The notes under the pieces: generated by a model | Told to the model about the DNA's origin: nothing | The model's database searches: none | Seen by the model: only the letters and a program-made list of their open reading frames with translations | Assembly (NCBI RefSeq): GCF_051521505.1 | Contig: NZ_CP150356.1 | Span: forward strand, 2,232,001 to 2,296,000 | Length of the DNA stretch: 64,000 bases | Direction: 5' to 3' | Origin: Sorangium sp025924095 | GTDB taxonomy: Bacteria > Myxococcota_A > Polyangia > Polyangiales > Polyangiaceae | Position numbers and translations under genes: made by a program | Shown: positions 1 to 9,259 of the stretch, piece by piece | Layout of the letters: the number at the start of each line of letters is the position of its first letter | Numbering within the stretch: the first letter of the stretch is position 1

Positions 1-927
1 GAGGGGCGAGCCGACCTGGATCGCGCCGTCCATCGTCCGCGCCAGCACGAGGAGGTCGCCCTCGGTGCAGCCGCGGAGGACCGCGAGCCGGTGGTGGGGC
101 ACCGCGCGCTTGACCGCCGGCAGCGCTTGCTCGTCGTCGGCCGTCTCGGCCGCGAACGTCGAGAGCGGGACGGGGTCGGGGTGCACGAGCAGCTTCTTCA
201 GGTAGTCGGCGGGCACGCCGAAGTTGAGGTTCTGCCCCTGCGTCGCGACCGCGGCGGCGACGCCGATCACCTCGCCGCGCTCGTTGAACAGCGGTCCGCC
301 CGAGGAGCCCGGCGCGATCGGCGCGGAGATCTGCAGCAGCGTCAGCGCGGGGTCGACCACGCGGACCGCGCTCACGAGGCCGTTCGACACGGTGTCCGCC
401 AGGCCGAGCGGATGGCCGATCGCCACGACCGGGTCACCGGGGCGGACCGCGCGGCTGTCGCCCAGGGACAGCAGCGGGAGCCTCCGCGGCGCGTGGATCC
501 GGACGATCGCGAGATCCCGGTCCTCGTCGAACGCGAGCACCTCGAGCACCGGGTGCTCGCTCTGATCCCAGAGGACCACCTTGAGATCCGAGATCCCGGC
601 GATGACGTGGTAGTTCGTCGCGATCCAGCCGTCCTCGCGGACGAGGAAGCCCGCCCCCAGCGAGCCGTCGCCGCGGATCGTGACGACCGCCGGCGTGGCG
701 CGCGCCGCGATCTGGGCCGGGGTCATCGCCGAGGGCTGCGACGCCGTGCTCGCCGGCTGGCCGCCTGAGCCGGCGCTGCAGCCGAGCGCCGCGAGCGCCG
801 CCGCGGCGAGCAGCCCGGAGAGGCGCGGCCAGCGGGGCCGTCGCTGGGGCCGGGGATGGGGGGGAGGAGCGGCGCTGGAGCGCCCATCGTCGTCATGGAG
901 CTCGCCTGGCAGGCTGCGGTGGTTCAT
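1..927 (-). CDS. HtrA/DegP-like trypsin-fold serine protease lipoprotein (partial, C-terminus cut by window edge)
   Basis: Probable envelope-anchored S1C (HtrA-like) serine protease; the C-terminal end lies outside the window. From the ATG at 927 the protein has a long basic Pro-rich N-terminus, a hydrophobic stretch and a lipobox (LAALGC, Cys about residue 50), so it is predicted to be a lipoprotein. The trypsin-fold triad is visible in order: His in TNYHVI, Asp in DRDLAIV and Ser in GSSGGPLF. No PDZ domain is seen in the part available. The 50-residue pre-lipobox region is long for a signal peptide, so the true start could be further in, but no internal Met precedes the hydrophobic core. 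It is transcribed away from the DUF885 gene. The family call is secure; the substrate is unknown. Confidence 0.85.
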   Translation of the reverse strand, partial: MNHRSLPGELHDDDGRSSAAPPPHPRPQRRPRWPRLSGLLAAAALAALGCSAGSGGQPASTASQPSAMTPAQIAARATPAVVTIRGDGSLGAGFLVREDGWIATNYHVIAGISDLKVVLWDQSEHPVLEVLAFDEDRDLAIVRIHAPRRLPLLSLGDSRAVRPGDPVVAIGHPLGLADTVSNGLVSAVRVVDPALTLLQISAPIAPGSSGGPLFNERGEVIGVAAAVATQGQNLNFGVPADYLKKLLVHPDPVPLSTFAAETADDEQALPAVKRAVPHHRLAVLRGCTEGDLLVLARTMDGAIQVGSPL

Positions 928-1042
928 GTCGCTCCCCGGGGCCGCCGCGTGAGCGGCCTCCCTCCAGCAAGCGTAACGAAGACCCGACGGATCGTCTCGC
1001 GTGCACGGAGAAAATCCCGGCGTGGCCGCCTATGCTGTCGCG

Positions 1043-2752
1043 GTGAGCCAAGACCACGACGCGCGCGATCCGATCTTTGCCCTCAGCAACGAGTTCGTCG
1101 ACGCCTTCGCCGCACAATGTCCTGCCCATGCCACCCTGGCGGGCATCCCCTGCGATGACGGCGCCTGGAACGACTGGAGCCCGAGCGGCGCGGCGTCCTG
1201 GGCTTCGACGGTCGCGTCCTTCCAGGAGAGGCTCCGGTCGCTGCCGCCGCCTGGGCGCGGGGCGGAGGCGCGGTGGGGTCGCCTCGCACGCCGTGTGATG
1301 GCCGATCACCTGGACGAGCGGCTCGACGATTTCCGTCACGGCGAGCACCTGCGCGACCTCAACAACATCGAGTCGGCGTTCCAGCACCTCCGGATGGTCT
1401 TCGACCTCATGGACGTGCGCAGCGCCTCCGGCTGGGAGGCCATCGCGTCGCGCCTCGAAGGCCTCCCGCAGGCCTGCGACAGCTACCGGGCGTCGCTGGA
1501 GGAGGGGCGCCGGGCAGGCCAGGTCGTCGCGCGCCGCCAGGCGCGCGCCGTCATCGAGCAGGCCCGCTATCAGGTGGGCGAGGCGTCGTTCTTCCTCACG
1601 TTGCCCGCCGCCTACGAGGCCTCCGGCTGCGCCACGGACGCCGGCCGCGCGCGCCTCGCCGCCGGGGCCGAGCGGGCGCGCGCCGCCTTCGGGACGCTCG
1701 CCGGCTACCTGGAGCAGACGTACCTGCCGAGCGCGCGCGCCGCGGATGCGGTGGGCGAGGAGCGCTACCTGCGCCTGACGCGCCGCTTCCTCGGCGCGAG
1801 CATCGATCCGATCGAGACCTACGCCTGGGGGTGGTCCGAGGTGCACGACATCGAGGCCCGGATGGAGCGCCTCGCTGGCGAGATCCTCCCCGGCGCGTCG
1901 TTGCCCGAGGTGATCGAGCTGCTCAAGACCGATCCCGCCCGGTGCGCGCACAGCGCCGACGAATTTCTCCGGATCATGGCCGATCGCCAGCGGAAGGCGC
2001 TCGCCGAGCTCGACGGCGTCCATTTCGACATCCCCGCGCCCATCCGTCACATCGAGGTGAAGCTGGCCCCGCCGGGCGGCGCGCTCGGTGCGTACTACGT
2101 GCCCCCGAGCGACGGCTTCAAGCGGCCCGGCACCGTCTGGTACGCCCCTGGCGCGAGGCAGGAGTTCCCTCTCTACGAGGAGATCACCACGGCGTACCAC
2201 GAGGGATTCCCCGGCCATCACCTGCAGTGCGCGCTTCAGGTGCACCTCGACGACCGGCTGAGCCGGCTCCACCGCTTCCTTGTGACGTACTCCGGTTACG
2301 CCGAGGGGTGGGCGCTCTATGCCGAGCAGCTGATGTACGAGCTCGGCTATTTCGAGCGCCCCGATTACGTGCTCGGGATGCTCTCGGGCAAGCTCACGCG
2401 CGCCTACCGCGTCGTCCTCGACATCGGCATGCACCTCGAGCTGCCGATCCCCCGGCACGCCCCGCTCCACGCCGGCGAGCCGTGGCGCTACGAGACCGCG
2501 GTCGAGTACCTTCACCGCCGGGCCTTCCTCGCGCCGGAGCACGCGCACAGCGAGGCGACGCGCTATCTCGGCTGGCCGGGGCAGGCGATCTCCTACAAGG
2601 TCGGCGAGCGGGTCGTCCTGGAGCTGCGCGAGGCGCTGCGGCGCCGGCAGGGCGAGGCCTTCGATCTGAAGGCGTTTCACGCCAAGGTGATCGGCTCCGG
2701 GTCCGTCGGGCTCGACCACCTGCGCGAGCTCGTCCTCGACGACGCGACCTGA
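1043..2752 (+). CDS. DUF885 family protein, putative zinc metallo-hydrolase
   Basis: About 569 residues of the DUF885 family, which is probably zinc peptidase-like. The diagnostic HEGFPGHH motif is present near residue 386, and the downstream YAEGWALYAEQL helix supplies a plausible third metal-ligand Glu. There is no convincing signal peptide, so it is likely cytoplasmic. I prefer the GTG at 1043 (MSQDHDARD...). An in-frame GTG at 1001 would add 14 residues and cannot be excluded. It is divergent from the HtrA-like gene, leaving only about 115 bases for both promoters. Substrate is unknown; characterised members are few, so a peptidase role is inferred from the motif only. Confidence 0.85.
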   Translation: MSQDHDARDPIFALSNEFVDAFAAQCPAHATLAGIPCDDGAWNDWSPSGAASWASTVASFQERLRSLPPPGRGAEARWGRLARRVMADHLDERLDDFRHGEHLRDLNNIESAFQHLRMVFDLMDVRSASGWEAIASRLEGLPQACDSYRASLEEGRRAGQVVARRQARAVIEQARYQVGEASFFLTLPAAYEASGCATDAGRARLAAGAERARAAFGTLAGYLEQTYLPSARAADAVGEERYLRLTRRFLGASIDPIETYAWGWSEVHDIEARMERLAGEILPGASLPEVIELLKTDPARCAHSADEFLRIMADRQRKALAELDGVHFDIPAPIRHIEVKLAPPGGALGAYYVPPSDGFKRPGTVWYAPGARQEFPLYEEITTAYHEGFPGHHLQCALQVHLDDRLSRLHRFLVTYSGYAEGWALYAEQLMYELGYFERPDYVLGMLSGKLTRAYRVVLDIGMHLELPIPRHAPLHAGEPWRYETAVEYLHRRAFLAPEHAHSEATRYLGWPGQAISYKVGERVVLELREALRRRQGEAFDLKAFHAKVIGSGSVGLDHLRELVLDDAT

Positions 2753-2821
2753 TCGCGCCTTGGGCGTGCCTCGCCCGCGTCGCGGCTCGACGCGCGGTCG
2801 CGAGCGTGCCAATCGAGGCGG

Positions 2822-3349
2822 GTGAGCTCTCCCCCCGTGAGCGAGACCCCCGAGGCGCGGCCGAGCGGCTCGGACCTGTGCACCGCGTGCGGCCTGTGCT
2901 GCACGGGGCTGCTCTTCGACGTCGCGCCGCTCGAGGAGCAGGAGCTCCCGCTCGCCGAGAAGCTGCGCCTGCCGCTCGCGTGCAACCAGTACCACGACGC
3001 CTTCAGGCTGCCGTGCCCCTGCCACCTCGACCGGCGGTGCACCGTGTACGAGACGCGCTTCTCCGTGTGCAGCAGCTACGAGTGCGGCCTGCTCCGGCGC
3101 TGCAAGGCCGGCGAGGTGCCGCTCGGCGAGGCGCTGTCCCGCATCGAGCGCGTGCTCCGCCTGACGGACGCCGTGCGCCGGCGCGTGCCCCCGCTGGATC
3201 CTCCGCGCCCGCTCTGGGACGAGGCGCGCGAGCACCTCCGCCGCCGTGACGCCGAGGACGTGTCTCCGGCGTGGCGGAGCGAGCGGGAGTCGCTCGTCGC
3301 CGGGCTCGCCGAGCTCAGGGTCGCTTGCAGGGAAGGGCTGGATCCGTAG
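2822..3349 (+). CDS. YkgJ family cysteine-cluster protein
   Basis: A 175-residue protein starting at GTG 2822 with the YkgJ-type signature near its N-terminus (CTACGLCCTG). Further cysteines follow in CPCHLDRRCTVYE and CSSYECGLLRRC, spaced as expected for a metal or iron-sulfur binding cysteine cluster. The family (formerly UPF0153) has no settled function. The C-terminal third is charged and lacks cysteines. It lies 69 bases after the DUF885 gene on the same strand and may be co-transcribed with it. Confidence 0.85.
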   Translation: MSSPPVSETPEARPSGSDLCTACGLCCTGLLFDVAPLEEQELPLAEKLRLPLACNQYHDAFRLPCPCHLDRRCTVYETRFSVCSSYECGLLRRCKAGEVPLGEALSRIERVLRLTDAVRRRVPPLDPPRPLWDEAREHLRRRDAEDVSPAWRSERESLVAGLAELRVACREGLDP

Positions 3350-3608
3350 CGCCGGCGGCGCTGGAGAGGTCGCCAGGACGCGGAGAGCGCGAAACGGTGT
3401 TTCCGGAGCTCGCTCGGGTTCGAGCCGCAGATCGTTCTACCGTGCTCCGGCGGATCTCACTTCGCCGCTCTCTCTCGAAGGCGGCGCCCCGACTCCCGTG
3501 CTTCGTTCTGGTCGAGCGCGATTCGTCCTCGACTTCGCGCGTCGCGCCGCGAGCCGGCGGGCTCGTCCGGGCCTCCCGGTGGCTGGCTCCGCGCCGTATA
3601 TACAGCTG
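3350..3608. other. Intergenic spacer without a supported gene
   Basis: The spacer separates the YkgJ-like gene from the DUF697-like gene. Open frames run through it on both strands but have low-complexity Arg/Ser-rich translations and no recognisable domain. The only notable element is a TATATA box at its end. Confidence 0.5.
3597..3602 (+). promoter_or_regulatory. Candidate -10 box for a possibly leaderless transcript
   Basis: TATATA stands out in a strongly GC-rich background. It lies 6 bases before the chosen ATG at 3609, so transcription would start at or next to the start codon. No Shine-Dalgarno-like sequence is present between them. There is no good -35 hexamer at the right distance, so this is a weak prediction. 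Confidence 0.3.
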
Positions 3609-4028
3609 ATGGAACCGAAGATCCGCCGGATGACCAACAAGTATTCTGCCATCACTGCAGTGACGAGCTTCGTCACGCAGCCCATTCCCGGCGCAGATGA
3701 GCTGATCGTGGTTCCCATTCATTACTACTTTTCCGTGTCGCTGACGCGGGCGCGGGGCGCGCCGCTCCTCGGGGCTCCGTGGCTTCAGGTGAGCAAGATC
3801 ATCTGGGGCGGAGCTGCCGTGCGGCTCTTCGCCAACTTCACGCTCGGCCTCGTCCCGGTCGCCGGTCTCTTCTCCAACGCGATCACCGCCATCGCCTTGA
3901 CCGAGCTCCTGGGTCGCTACCTCGACGGAGCGCTGAGCAGCTCGGCGCCTCCTCCCCCCGTCTCCATGAGGACCCTCCGGGACGCGGTTCAGGGGCAGCG
4001 CCAGGCGTCGAGAGCCCAGCCTATCTGA
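3609..4028 (+). CDS. DUF697-like hypothetical membrane protein
   Basis: A 139-residue protein. The open frame extends upstream to 3246, but that part is Arg/Ser-rich and overlaps the YkgJ-like gene, so I start at the ATG at 3609. Residues 15-105 resemble DUF697/YcjF-type domains: an IPGADELIVVPIHYYF segment, a Gly/Ala-rich hydrophobic helix, and a second segment LVPVAGLFSNAITAIALTE that is probably membrane-inserted. Such domains are often attached to GTPases, but no GTPase lies nearby here. Family assignment is tentative; function is unknown. Confidence 0.55.
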   Translation: MEPKIRRMTNKYSAITAVTSFVTQPIPGADELIVVPIHYYFSVSLTRARGAPLLGAPWLQVSKIIWGGAAVRLFANFTLGLVPVAGLFSNAITAIALTELLGRYLDGALSSSAPPPPVSMRTLRDAVQGQRQASRAQPI

Positions 4029-4237
4029 CCCGCGATCCGCCGCGTCGCCCGGGAGATCTGTCCCCGGTCCGACCCCCGCTCGAGCCGGCGTGCATCGCGG
4101 CCTGCGTGCTGCGTGCGCTGCGTGCGCTGCGTCAACCCGCGGCCTCGCCACCGCGCCCCGGCGCGGGCTGCCGCGGTCCGCGCGCGCGGGGCGGTCTCTC
4201 CTGGCGATCGCCGCCGAGATCGAATAGATCCCCGGCC

Positions 4238-5381
4238 ATGCTCTCCGAGACCCGCGAGAAAGTCCTGGACATTAAACGGCGCTTTGAGGCGCTAAGGGGG
4301 CATCTTTGACGTCCCTAAGCTCGAACGGATGCTCCAGGATCTGACCCAGACGACGCTGTCGCCCGGGTTCTGGAACGATCAGGAAAAGGCCCAAGCCGTC
4401 CTCCGCAAGCGCACCCAGGTCGAGTCGAAGCTCGAGCTGGCGCAGAAGCTCGGCCGCGAGATCGAGGATCTCGCGGAGTACCTGGAGCTCGGCGCGGCCG
4501 AGGGCGACGAAAGCGTCATCGCCGACGCCGACACGCAGGCCGACGCCATCGCGGCGCGCCTGCGCAAGGTCGAGCTCGATCGCATGCTGTCCGGCCCCGC
4601 CGACCGCGGCAACGCCATCGTCAGCATCCACCCGGGCGCCGGCGGCACCGACGCGAAGGACTGGGCGTCCATGCTCCTCCGCATGTACCTGCGCTTCTGC
4701 GAGCGCCGGGGCTACAAGACGGAGATCATCGACTACCAGGACGGCGACGAGGCCGGCATCGACGCCGTCACCTTCACGGTGACCGGCGACGCCGCCTACG
4801 GCTACCTGCGCTCCGAGGCCGGCGTCCACCGTCTGGTGCGGATGAGCCCGTTCAACGCCGATCACACGCGCCAGACCGCGTTCGCCGCCGTCGAGGTCAC
4901 CCCGGACAGCGACGACGAGATCAACATCCAGGTCAACGAGAAGGACATCGAGATCACGACGATGCGCGCCGGCGGCAAGGGCGGGCAGAACGTGAACAAG
5001 GTGGAGACCGCCGTTCGCCTGCGCCACCTCCCGACCGGCCTCAACATCGTGTGCCGCGCCGAGCGCAGCCAGCACCAGAACCGCGCGATGGCGATGAAGG
5101 TCCTCAAGGCGAAGCTGTACGAGATGGAGCTCCAGAAGCGGGAGGCCGAGGTCCAGGCCTACAACGCCGGGAAGAGCGCCATCAACTTCGGCAGCCAGAT
5201 CAGGAACTACGTCCTCGCGCCCTACAGGCTCGTCAAGGACGTCCGCACCTCCACCGACGCCACCGACGTGGACGCCGTCCTCGACGGCGATCTCGAAGGC
5301 TTCATCGAGGCTTATCTGCTCGCCGCGGCCGGCGGCTCGCTCAAGAAGGGCGGCTCGGTCGCGCAGGACGACGCTCTGTGA
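4238..5381 (+). CDS. prfB: Peptide chain release factor 2 (programmed +1 frameshift)
   Basis: RF2 recognises UGA and UAA and triggers release of the finished peptide from the ribosome. The gene is split at an in-frame TGA (4307-4309) after 23 codons; +1 slippage on CTT joins these to the frame running from 4308, giving about 380 residues. The long frame contains the SPF stop-recognition tripeptide (RMSPFNADH) and the GGQ peptidyl-hydrolysis motif (GGKGGQNVNKVET). The stop at 5379-5381 overlaps the GTG of lysS, as in the common bacterial prfB-lysS pair. This is a normal autoregulated gene, not a pseudogene: the slip site is near-identical to the E. coli one. Confidence 0.95.
4295..4310 (+). 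promoter_or_regulatory. RF2 programmed +1 frameshift site
   Basis: The site reads AGGGGG, CAT, CTT, TGA, C: an internal Shine-Dalgarno-like element three bases upstream of the slippery CTT codon, followed by a poorly terminating TGA-C context. Order and spacing match the well-studied E. coli prfB site. When RF2 is scarce, ribosomes pause at the TGA and shift +1, making more RF2; when it is abundant they terminate. Confidence 0.95.
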
Positions 5382-7090
5382 GCCAGCAAAAAGACAGACC
5401 GAACGACAGGAAGACCGAGCGGCTAGCGAAGGACGCCGCCGAGGCCGCGCGCGCCGAGGAGACGCTGATCGCCACCCGCAAGGCGAAGGCGGCGCGCCTC
5501 CGCGCCCGCGGCGAGAACCCGTTCGCCAACGACGTCACGGCGGGCGAGCCGCTCGTCGAGCTCGCGGCCGTCCGCGCCCGCTTCGACGGGGCGCGGGCCG
5601 CGGCCGAGCCCAGGCTGGAGGGCGCGGCGCCGGACCGGCCCGCCGCGGATCGCTACGACCCGGCGCGCGTCGAGCCGCTCCCGTTCCGCGTCGCGGGCCG
5701 GGTCCTCTTCGTGCGCTCGTTCGGCGGCGTCACGTTCGTGCGGCTGCGCGACCGGACCGGCGAGCTCCAGCTCATCTGCGAGCAGGGGAGCCTCGCCGAT
5801 TTCGAGCGGCTGGAGGAGATCGATCTCGGCGACTTCGTCGAGGCCCACGGCGTCGCGATGGCCACGCAGAAGGGGGAGCTCTCGATCCGCGCAGGGCGCC
5901 TCCGGCTGCTCACGAAGGCCTACCGTCCGCTGCCGACCAAGACGAGCTTCAAGGACGTCGAGTCGCGCTACCGCATGCGGTACGTCGACCTCGTCGCCAA
6001 CCCGCACGTCGCGGGGGTCTTCCGCGCCCGCAGCGCGATCGTCGCCGCGCTGCGCGAGTTCCTCGACGCGCGTGGCTTCCTCGAGGTCGAGACCCCGACG
6101 ATGCACACGCTCGTCGGCGGCGCGGCCGCGAAGCCGTTCAAGACCCACCACAACGCGCTCGACCTCGAGCTCTTCATGCGCATCGCGCCGGAGCTCTTCC
6201 TGAAGCGGCTCGTGGTCGGCGGCTTCGAGCGCGTCTACGAGATCGCGCGCTGCTACCGGAACGAGGGGCTGTCGACGCGGCACAACCCCGAGTTCACGAT
6301 GCTCGAGTACTACCAGGCGTACGCGACGTACGAGACCCTGATGGACGCGACCGAGGCGATGCTCCGCCACGTCGACGCCCGCCTCGCCGAGCGTCTCCCG
6401 GCCGAGCACGCCGCCTGGGCGGCCGGGCGCGCGTTCTCGCTCGATCGCTTCGCGCGCGTCCCCATGGCCGAGGGGATCGCCCGCGCCCTGGCGAAGGCGG
6501 GGCTCCCGGCCGACGTCCCGCAGCGCGTCGCCGCGGACGACGCCCCGATCAAGGAGTGGGCGAAGGCCGCGAAGGCGAGCGGGCGCGAGATCGACTGGAC
6601 GAACTTCCGCTCGGGCGCGAAGAAGTGCGAGTCGCCCGGGGAGCTCGTCTTCTGCGCCTACGAGTACGTGGTCGAGCCGTTCCTCACGAAGGACTACCGC
6701 ACCGAGGCGGGCGACAAGAGCGTCCCCGTCTTCATCATCGACTATCCCTTCGAGGTCTCCCCGCTCGCGCGCAAGAAGGACAGCGATCCTGCGCTTGTCG
6801 ATCGCTTCGAGCTCTTCATCGAGGGCCGTGAGCTCTGCAACGCCTTCAGCGAGCTCAACGATCCGGAGGACCAGGACGCGCGCTTCCGCGCGCAGGTCGC
6901 CAAGAAGTCGCGGGGCGAGGAGGAGACGATGGATTACGACGCCGACTACGTCCGCGCCCTGGAGCACGGCCTCCCGCCGACGGCGGGCTTCGGCATGGGG
7001 ATCGATCGCCTGGCGATGCTCCTCACCGGCGCGACGTCGATCCGCGACGTCATCCTGTTCCCCCTCCTCCGCCCCGAGACCGACGCGTGA
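5378..7090 (+). CDS. lysS: Lysyl-tRNA synthetase, class II
   Basis: Charges tRNA-Lys with lysine in the cytosol. The 570-residue protein starts at a GTG that overlaps the prfB stop (GTGA). Domains in order: a charged Ala/Arg-rich N-terminus (about 1-105), an OB-fold anticodon-binding domain (FRVAGRVLFVRSFGG...), then the class II catalytic core with motif 1 around the RGFLEVETP segment, motif 2 (ARCYRNEGLSTRHNPEF) and motif 3 (GFGMGIDRLAML). It is somewhat longer than the typical 500 residues, mainly through the N-terminal extension and an insertion in the catalytic domain. Its TGA overlaps the GTG of the permease gene downstream. Confidence 0.95.
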   Translation: MSQQKDRPNDRKTERLAKDAAEAARAEETLIATRKAKAARLRARGENPFANDVTAGEPLVELAAVRARFDGARAAAEPRLEGAAPDRPAADRYDPARVEPLPFRVAGRVLFVRSFGGVTFVRLRDRTGELQLICEQGSLADFERLEEIDLGDFVEAHGVAMATQKGELSIRAGRLRLLTKAYRPLPTKTSFKDVESRYRMRYVDLVANPHVAGVFRARSAIVAALREFLDARGFLEVETPTMHTLVGGAAAKPFKTHHNALDLELFMRIAPELFLKRLVVGGFERVYEIARCYRNEGLSTRHNPEFTMLEYYQAYATYETLMDATEAMLRHVDARLAERLPAEHAAWAAGRAFSLDRFARVPMAEGIARALAKAGLPADVPQRVAADDAPIKEWAKAAKASGREIDWTNFRSGAKKCESPGELVFCAYEYVVEPFLTKDYRTEAGDKSVPVFIIDYPFEVSPLARKKDSDPALVDRFELFIEGRELCNAFSELNDPEDQDARFRAQVAKKSRGEEETMDYDADYVRALEHGLPPTAGFGMGIDRLAMLLTGATSIRDVILFPLLRPETDA

Positions 7091-9252
7091 TCGAGCTCTC
7101 CAGACCCTTGCAGGTCGCGCTCCTCGCGGCCGTGGCGCTGGGTGTCCTCTTGCTCGTCTGGCGCGGCACCACCCGCTTCGACAAGAAGGGCGAGCTGGAG
7201 CCGCGGCGCCCCGTCGTCGCGCGCGTCGGGCTCGTTGTCGCGCTCGCGGGCGCCAGCCTGCTCGCGCTCACGCTCATCACGTCCAGCGGGCCCTCGAAGG
7301 GCCTCGCGCTCGTCGGCGCCTTTTTCTCCAGTAATTCCGAGGGGATCGCGAAGCTCGTCGCCGCGCTGGTCCTGGGGAGCGTCCTCCGGCTGTTCCGGGC
7401 CGGAACGGATACGGAGAGCGCCAGGTGGCTCTCCGGCAGGAGGGGGTTCAGGGTCCGCGCGGGGCTCAGGACGCTCGGCGCGATGTCATTCCTCGCCGCG
7501 CTCGCGATCGTTGTCCTCTGGGGCGCGGTCCTGCCCATCCAGCCGACCTCCAAGTGGATCCTCGGAGGCCTCCTGTCCGGCGTGGGCGTGGGCTATCTTG
7601 TCGCCGGGAGCCGCCCTGTCCGCAAGGGGCTGTATCGCGCGCTCATCTGGTGGTGGGGCGCGCTCGTGGGCGTGACGTTCGGGGTCACCGCGTCGCTCAC
7701 GTCCAGGATGCCCACGGGGCGGCTCGCGTCGGTCAACGCCGCCGATCAGATCATCCGCTTCACCGCGCTCGTCTCGAGCGTCATCTTCCTGTTCTTCGTG
7801 CTGTCGGCGCTCCTGCCGATCATCCTCGACGCGCTCGAGCGCCGGAGCTTCGTGCCCTACGTGGGCGCGCGCCACGTGCGCGCCTCGAAGAGCGGCTTCC
7901 TCACGGTCATCTCGGTCCTGTCGATGGCCGGGGTCGGCGTCAGCTCGTGCGCCCTGTGCTCGGTGACGAGCATCATGGGCGGCTTCGGCGCCGACCTGAA
8001 GCGCAAGATCCTCGGCAACAACGCGCACATGGTCGTCGACGTCAGCCGCCCCGGCGGCTTCGGCGACTGGGACGACAAGCTCACCCAGGTGCGCGTCGCG
8101 CTCGCGCCCTATGGGGCCGCCGCGACGCCCGTCGTGGCCGGCGAGGCGATGGGCTCCAGCGCCTCGAACACCGCCGGCGCCCTCGTCCGCGGCATCGATC
8201 CGGACACCATCGGACAGGTCATCGACCTCGCCAAGAACATCGAGGTCGGCAGCTTCGACTACCTGCGTGATCCCGAGAAGCTGACGAGCCTGCCCCCCGA
8301 GGAGATCATCGGCCGGGGCCCGGGCGGGGAGCCGTACTTCAAGGGGCCGGACTTCCGCCAGCCGCCGGACGTCGACCCGTCGGTGCGCGACTACCTGAAG
8401 CAGCAGACGCGCATGTACCCGGGCGTCATCATCGGCCGGGAGCTCGCGAAGTCGCTCCACGTGCTCGTCGGGGACGAGGTGACCCTCCTGTCACCCATGG
8501 GCGAGCTCGGCCCCACCGGCGTGATGCCGCGCTCCCGCAGGTTCCGCGTCGCGGCCATCTTCTATAGCGGCATGTACGAGTACGACGTCACGCACGCGTA
8601 CGTCTTGATGGAGGAGGCGCAGAAGTTCTTCAGCCTCGAGGACAAGATCACCCACATCGACATCCGGGTCCCGGATCCCGAGCGGGTGCAGGAGGTTCGG
8701 CCGGCCGTCGAGGCGGCGATCGCCGCGAGCGCTGCGCTGGACGAGGCGCCGCCGGAGGGCGGCAAGCCGCCCCCGAAGCTCCGCGTCCGCGACTGGATGG
8801 AGATGAACAAGAACCTCTTCAGCGCGCTCAAGCTGGAGAAGATCGCGACGTTCATCATCCTGTCCATCGCCATCGCGGTCGCGAGCTTCTGCATCGTCTG
8901 CACGCTGCTCCTCATGGTGACGGAGAAGGGCAAGGAGATCGCCGTCCTGAAGGCGCTCGGCGCCTCGGACAACGCGGTGATGCGCGTGTTCATGCTGGAG
9001 GGCGTCATCATCGGCGCCATCGGCACCGTCTACGGTGTCGGCACCGCGCTCGCCGCCTGCACGGGCCTGTCCTGGTTCGGCGTCCGGCTCGATCCGGACG
9101 TCTATTACATCGACCGGCTGCCCGTGAACGTGAACGGCTCCGACTATGCGATGGTCGCGGCGGCGGCGCTGCTCATCTGCACCATCGCCACCCTCTACCC
9201 GGCCCGCGCCGCCTCGAAGCTCTCTCCGGTCGACGGGCTCCGTTACGAGTAA
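7087..9252 (+). CDS. LolC/LolE-type ABC transporter permease with an extra N-terminal membrane domain
   Basis: Predicted inner-membrane permease that, with the adjacent ATPase, should release outer-membrane lipoproteins to the periplasmic chaperone. The recognisable LolC/E part begins near residue 255 (VGARHVRASKSGF, then ISVLSMAGVGVSSCA, the first transmembrane helix). A large periplasmic domain follows, then the FtsX-like C-terminal helices (EKIATFIILSIAIAVASF and onward). Residues 1-254 add roughly six or seven further hydrophobic segments and explain the 721-residue length, against about 400 in E. coli LolC. The GTG start overlaps the lysS stop. The Lol role is inferred from family and pairing with LolD; a general MacB/FtsX-type export role is the alternative. 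Confidence 0.85.
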   Translation: MIELSRPLQVALLAAVALGVLLLVWRGTTRFDKKGELEPRRPVVARVGLVVALAGASLLALTLITSSGPSKGLALVGAFFSSNSEGIAKLVAALVLGSVLRLFRAGTDTESARWLSGRRGFRVRAGLRTLGAMSFLAALAIVVLWGAVLPIQPTSKWILGGLLSGVGVGYLVAGSRPVRKGLYRALIWWWGALVGVTFGVTASLTSRMPTGRLASVNAADQIIRFTALVSSVIFLFFVLSALLPIILDALERRSFVPYVGARHVRASKSGFLTVISVLSMAGVGVSSCALCSVTSIMGGFGADLKRKILGNNAHMVVDVSRPGGFGDWDDKLTQVRVALAPYGAAATPVVAGEAMGSSASNTAGALVRGIDPDTIGQVIDLAKNIEVGSFDYLRDPEKLTSLPPEEIIGRGPGGEPYFKGPDFRQPPDVDPSVRDYLKQQTRMYPGVIIGRELAKSLHVLVGDEVTLLSPMGELGPTGVMPRSRRFRVAAIFYSGMYEYDVTHAYVLMEEAQKFFSLEDKITHIDIRVPDPERVQEVRPAVEAAIAASAALDEAPPEGGKPPPKLRVRDWMEMNKNLFSALKLEKIATFIILSIAIAVASFCIVCTLLLMVTEKGKEIAVLKALGASDNAVMRVFMLEGVIIGAIGTVYGVGTALAACTGLSWFGVRLDPDVYYIDRLPVNVNGSDYAMVAAAALLICTIATLYPARAASKLSPVDGLRYE

Positions 9253-9259
9253 TCCCTCC

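Noticed and set aside
893..3235. 780-codon open frame antisense to the DUF885 gene
   Set aside because: Arg/Ala/His-rich low-complexity translation with no domain; a GC-rich shadow of the real gene on the plus strand. The same applies to many long frames across the window.
4329..5381. prfB beginning at the ATG at 4329
   Set aside because: This misses the first 23 codons and the classic RF2 frameshift site upstream; the gene starts at 4238.
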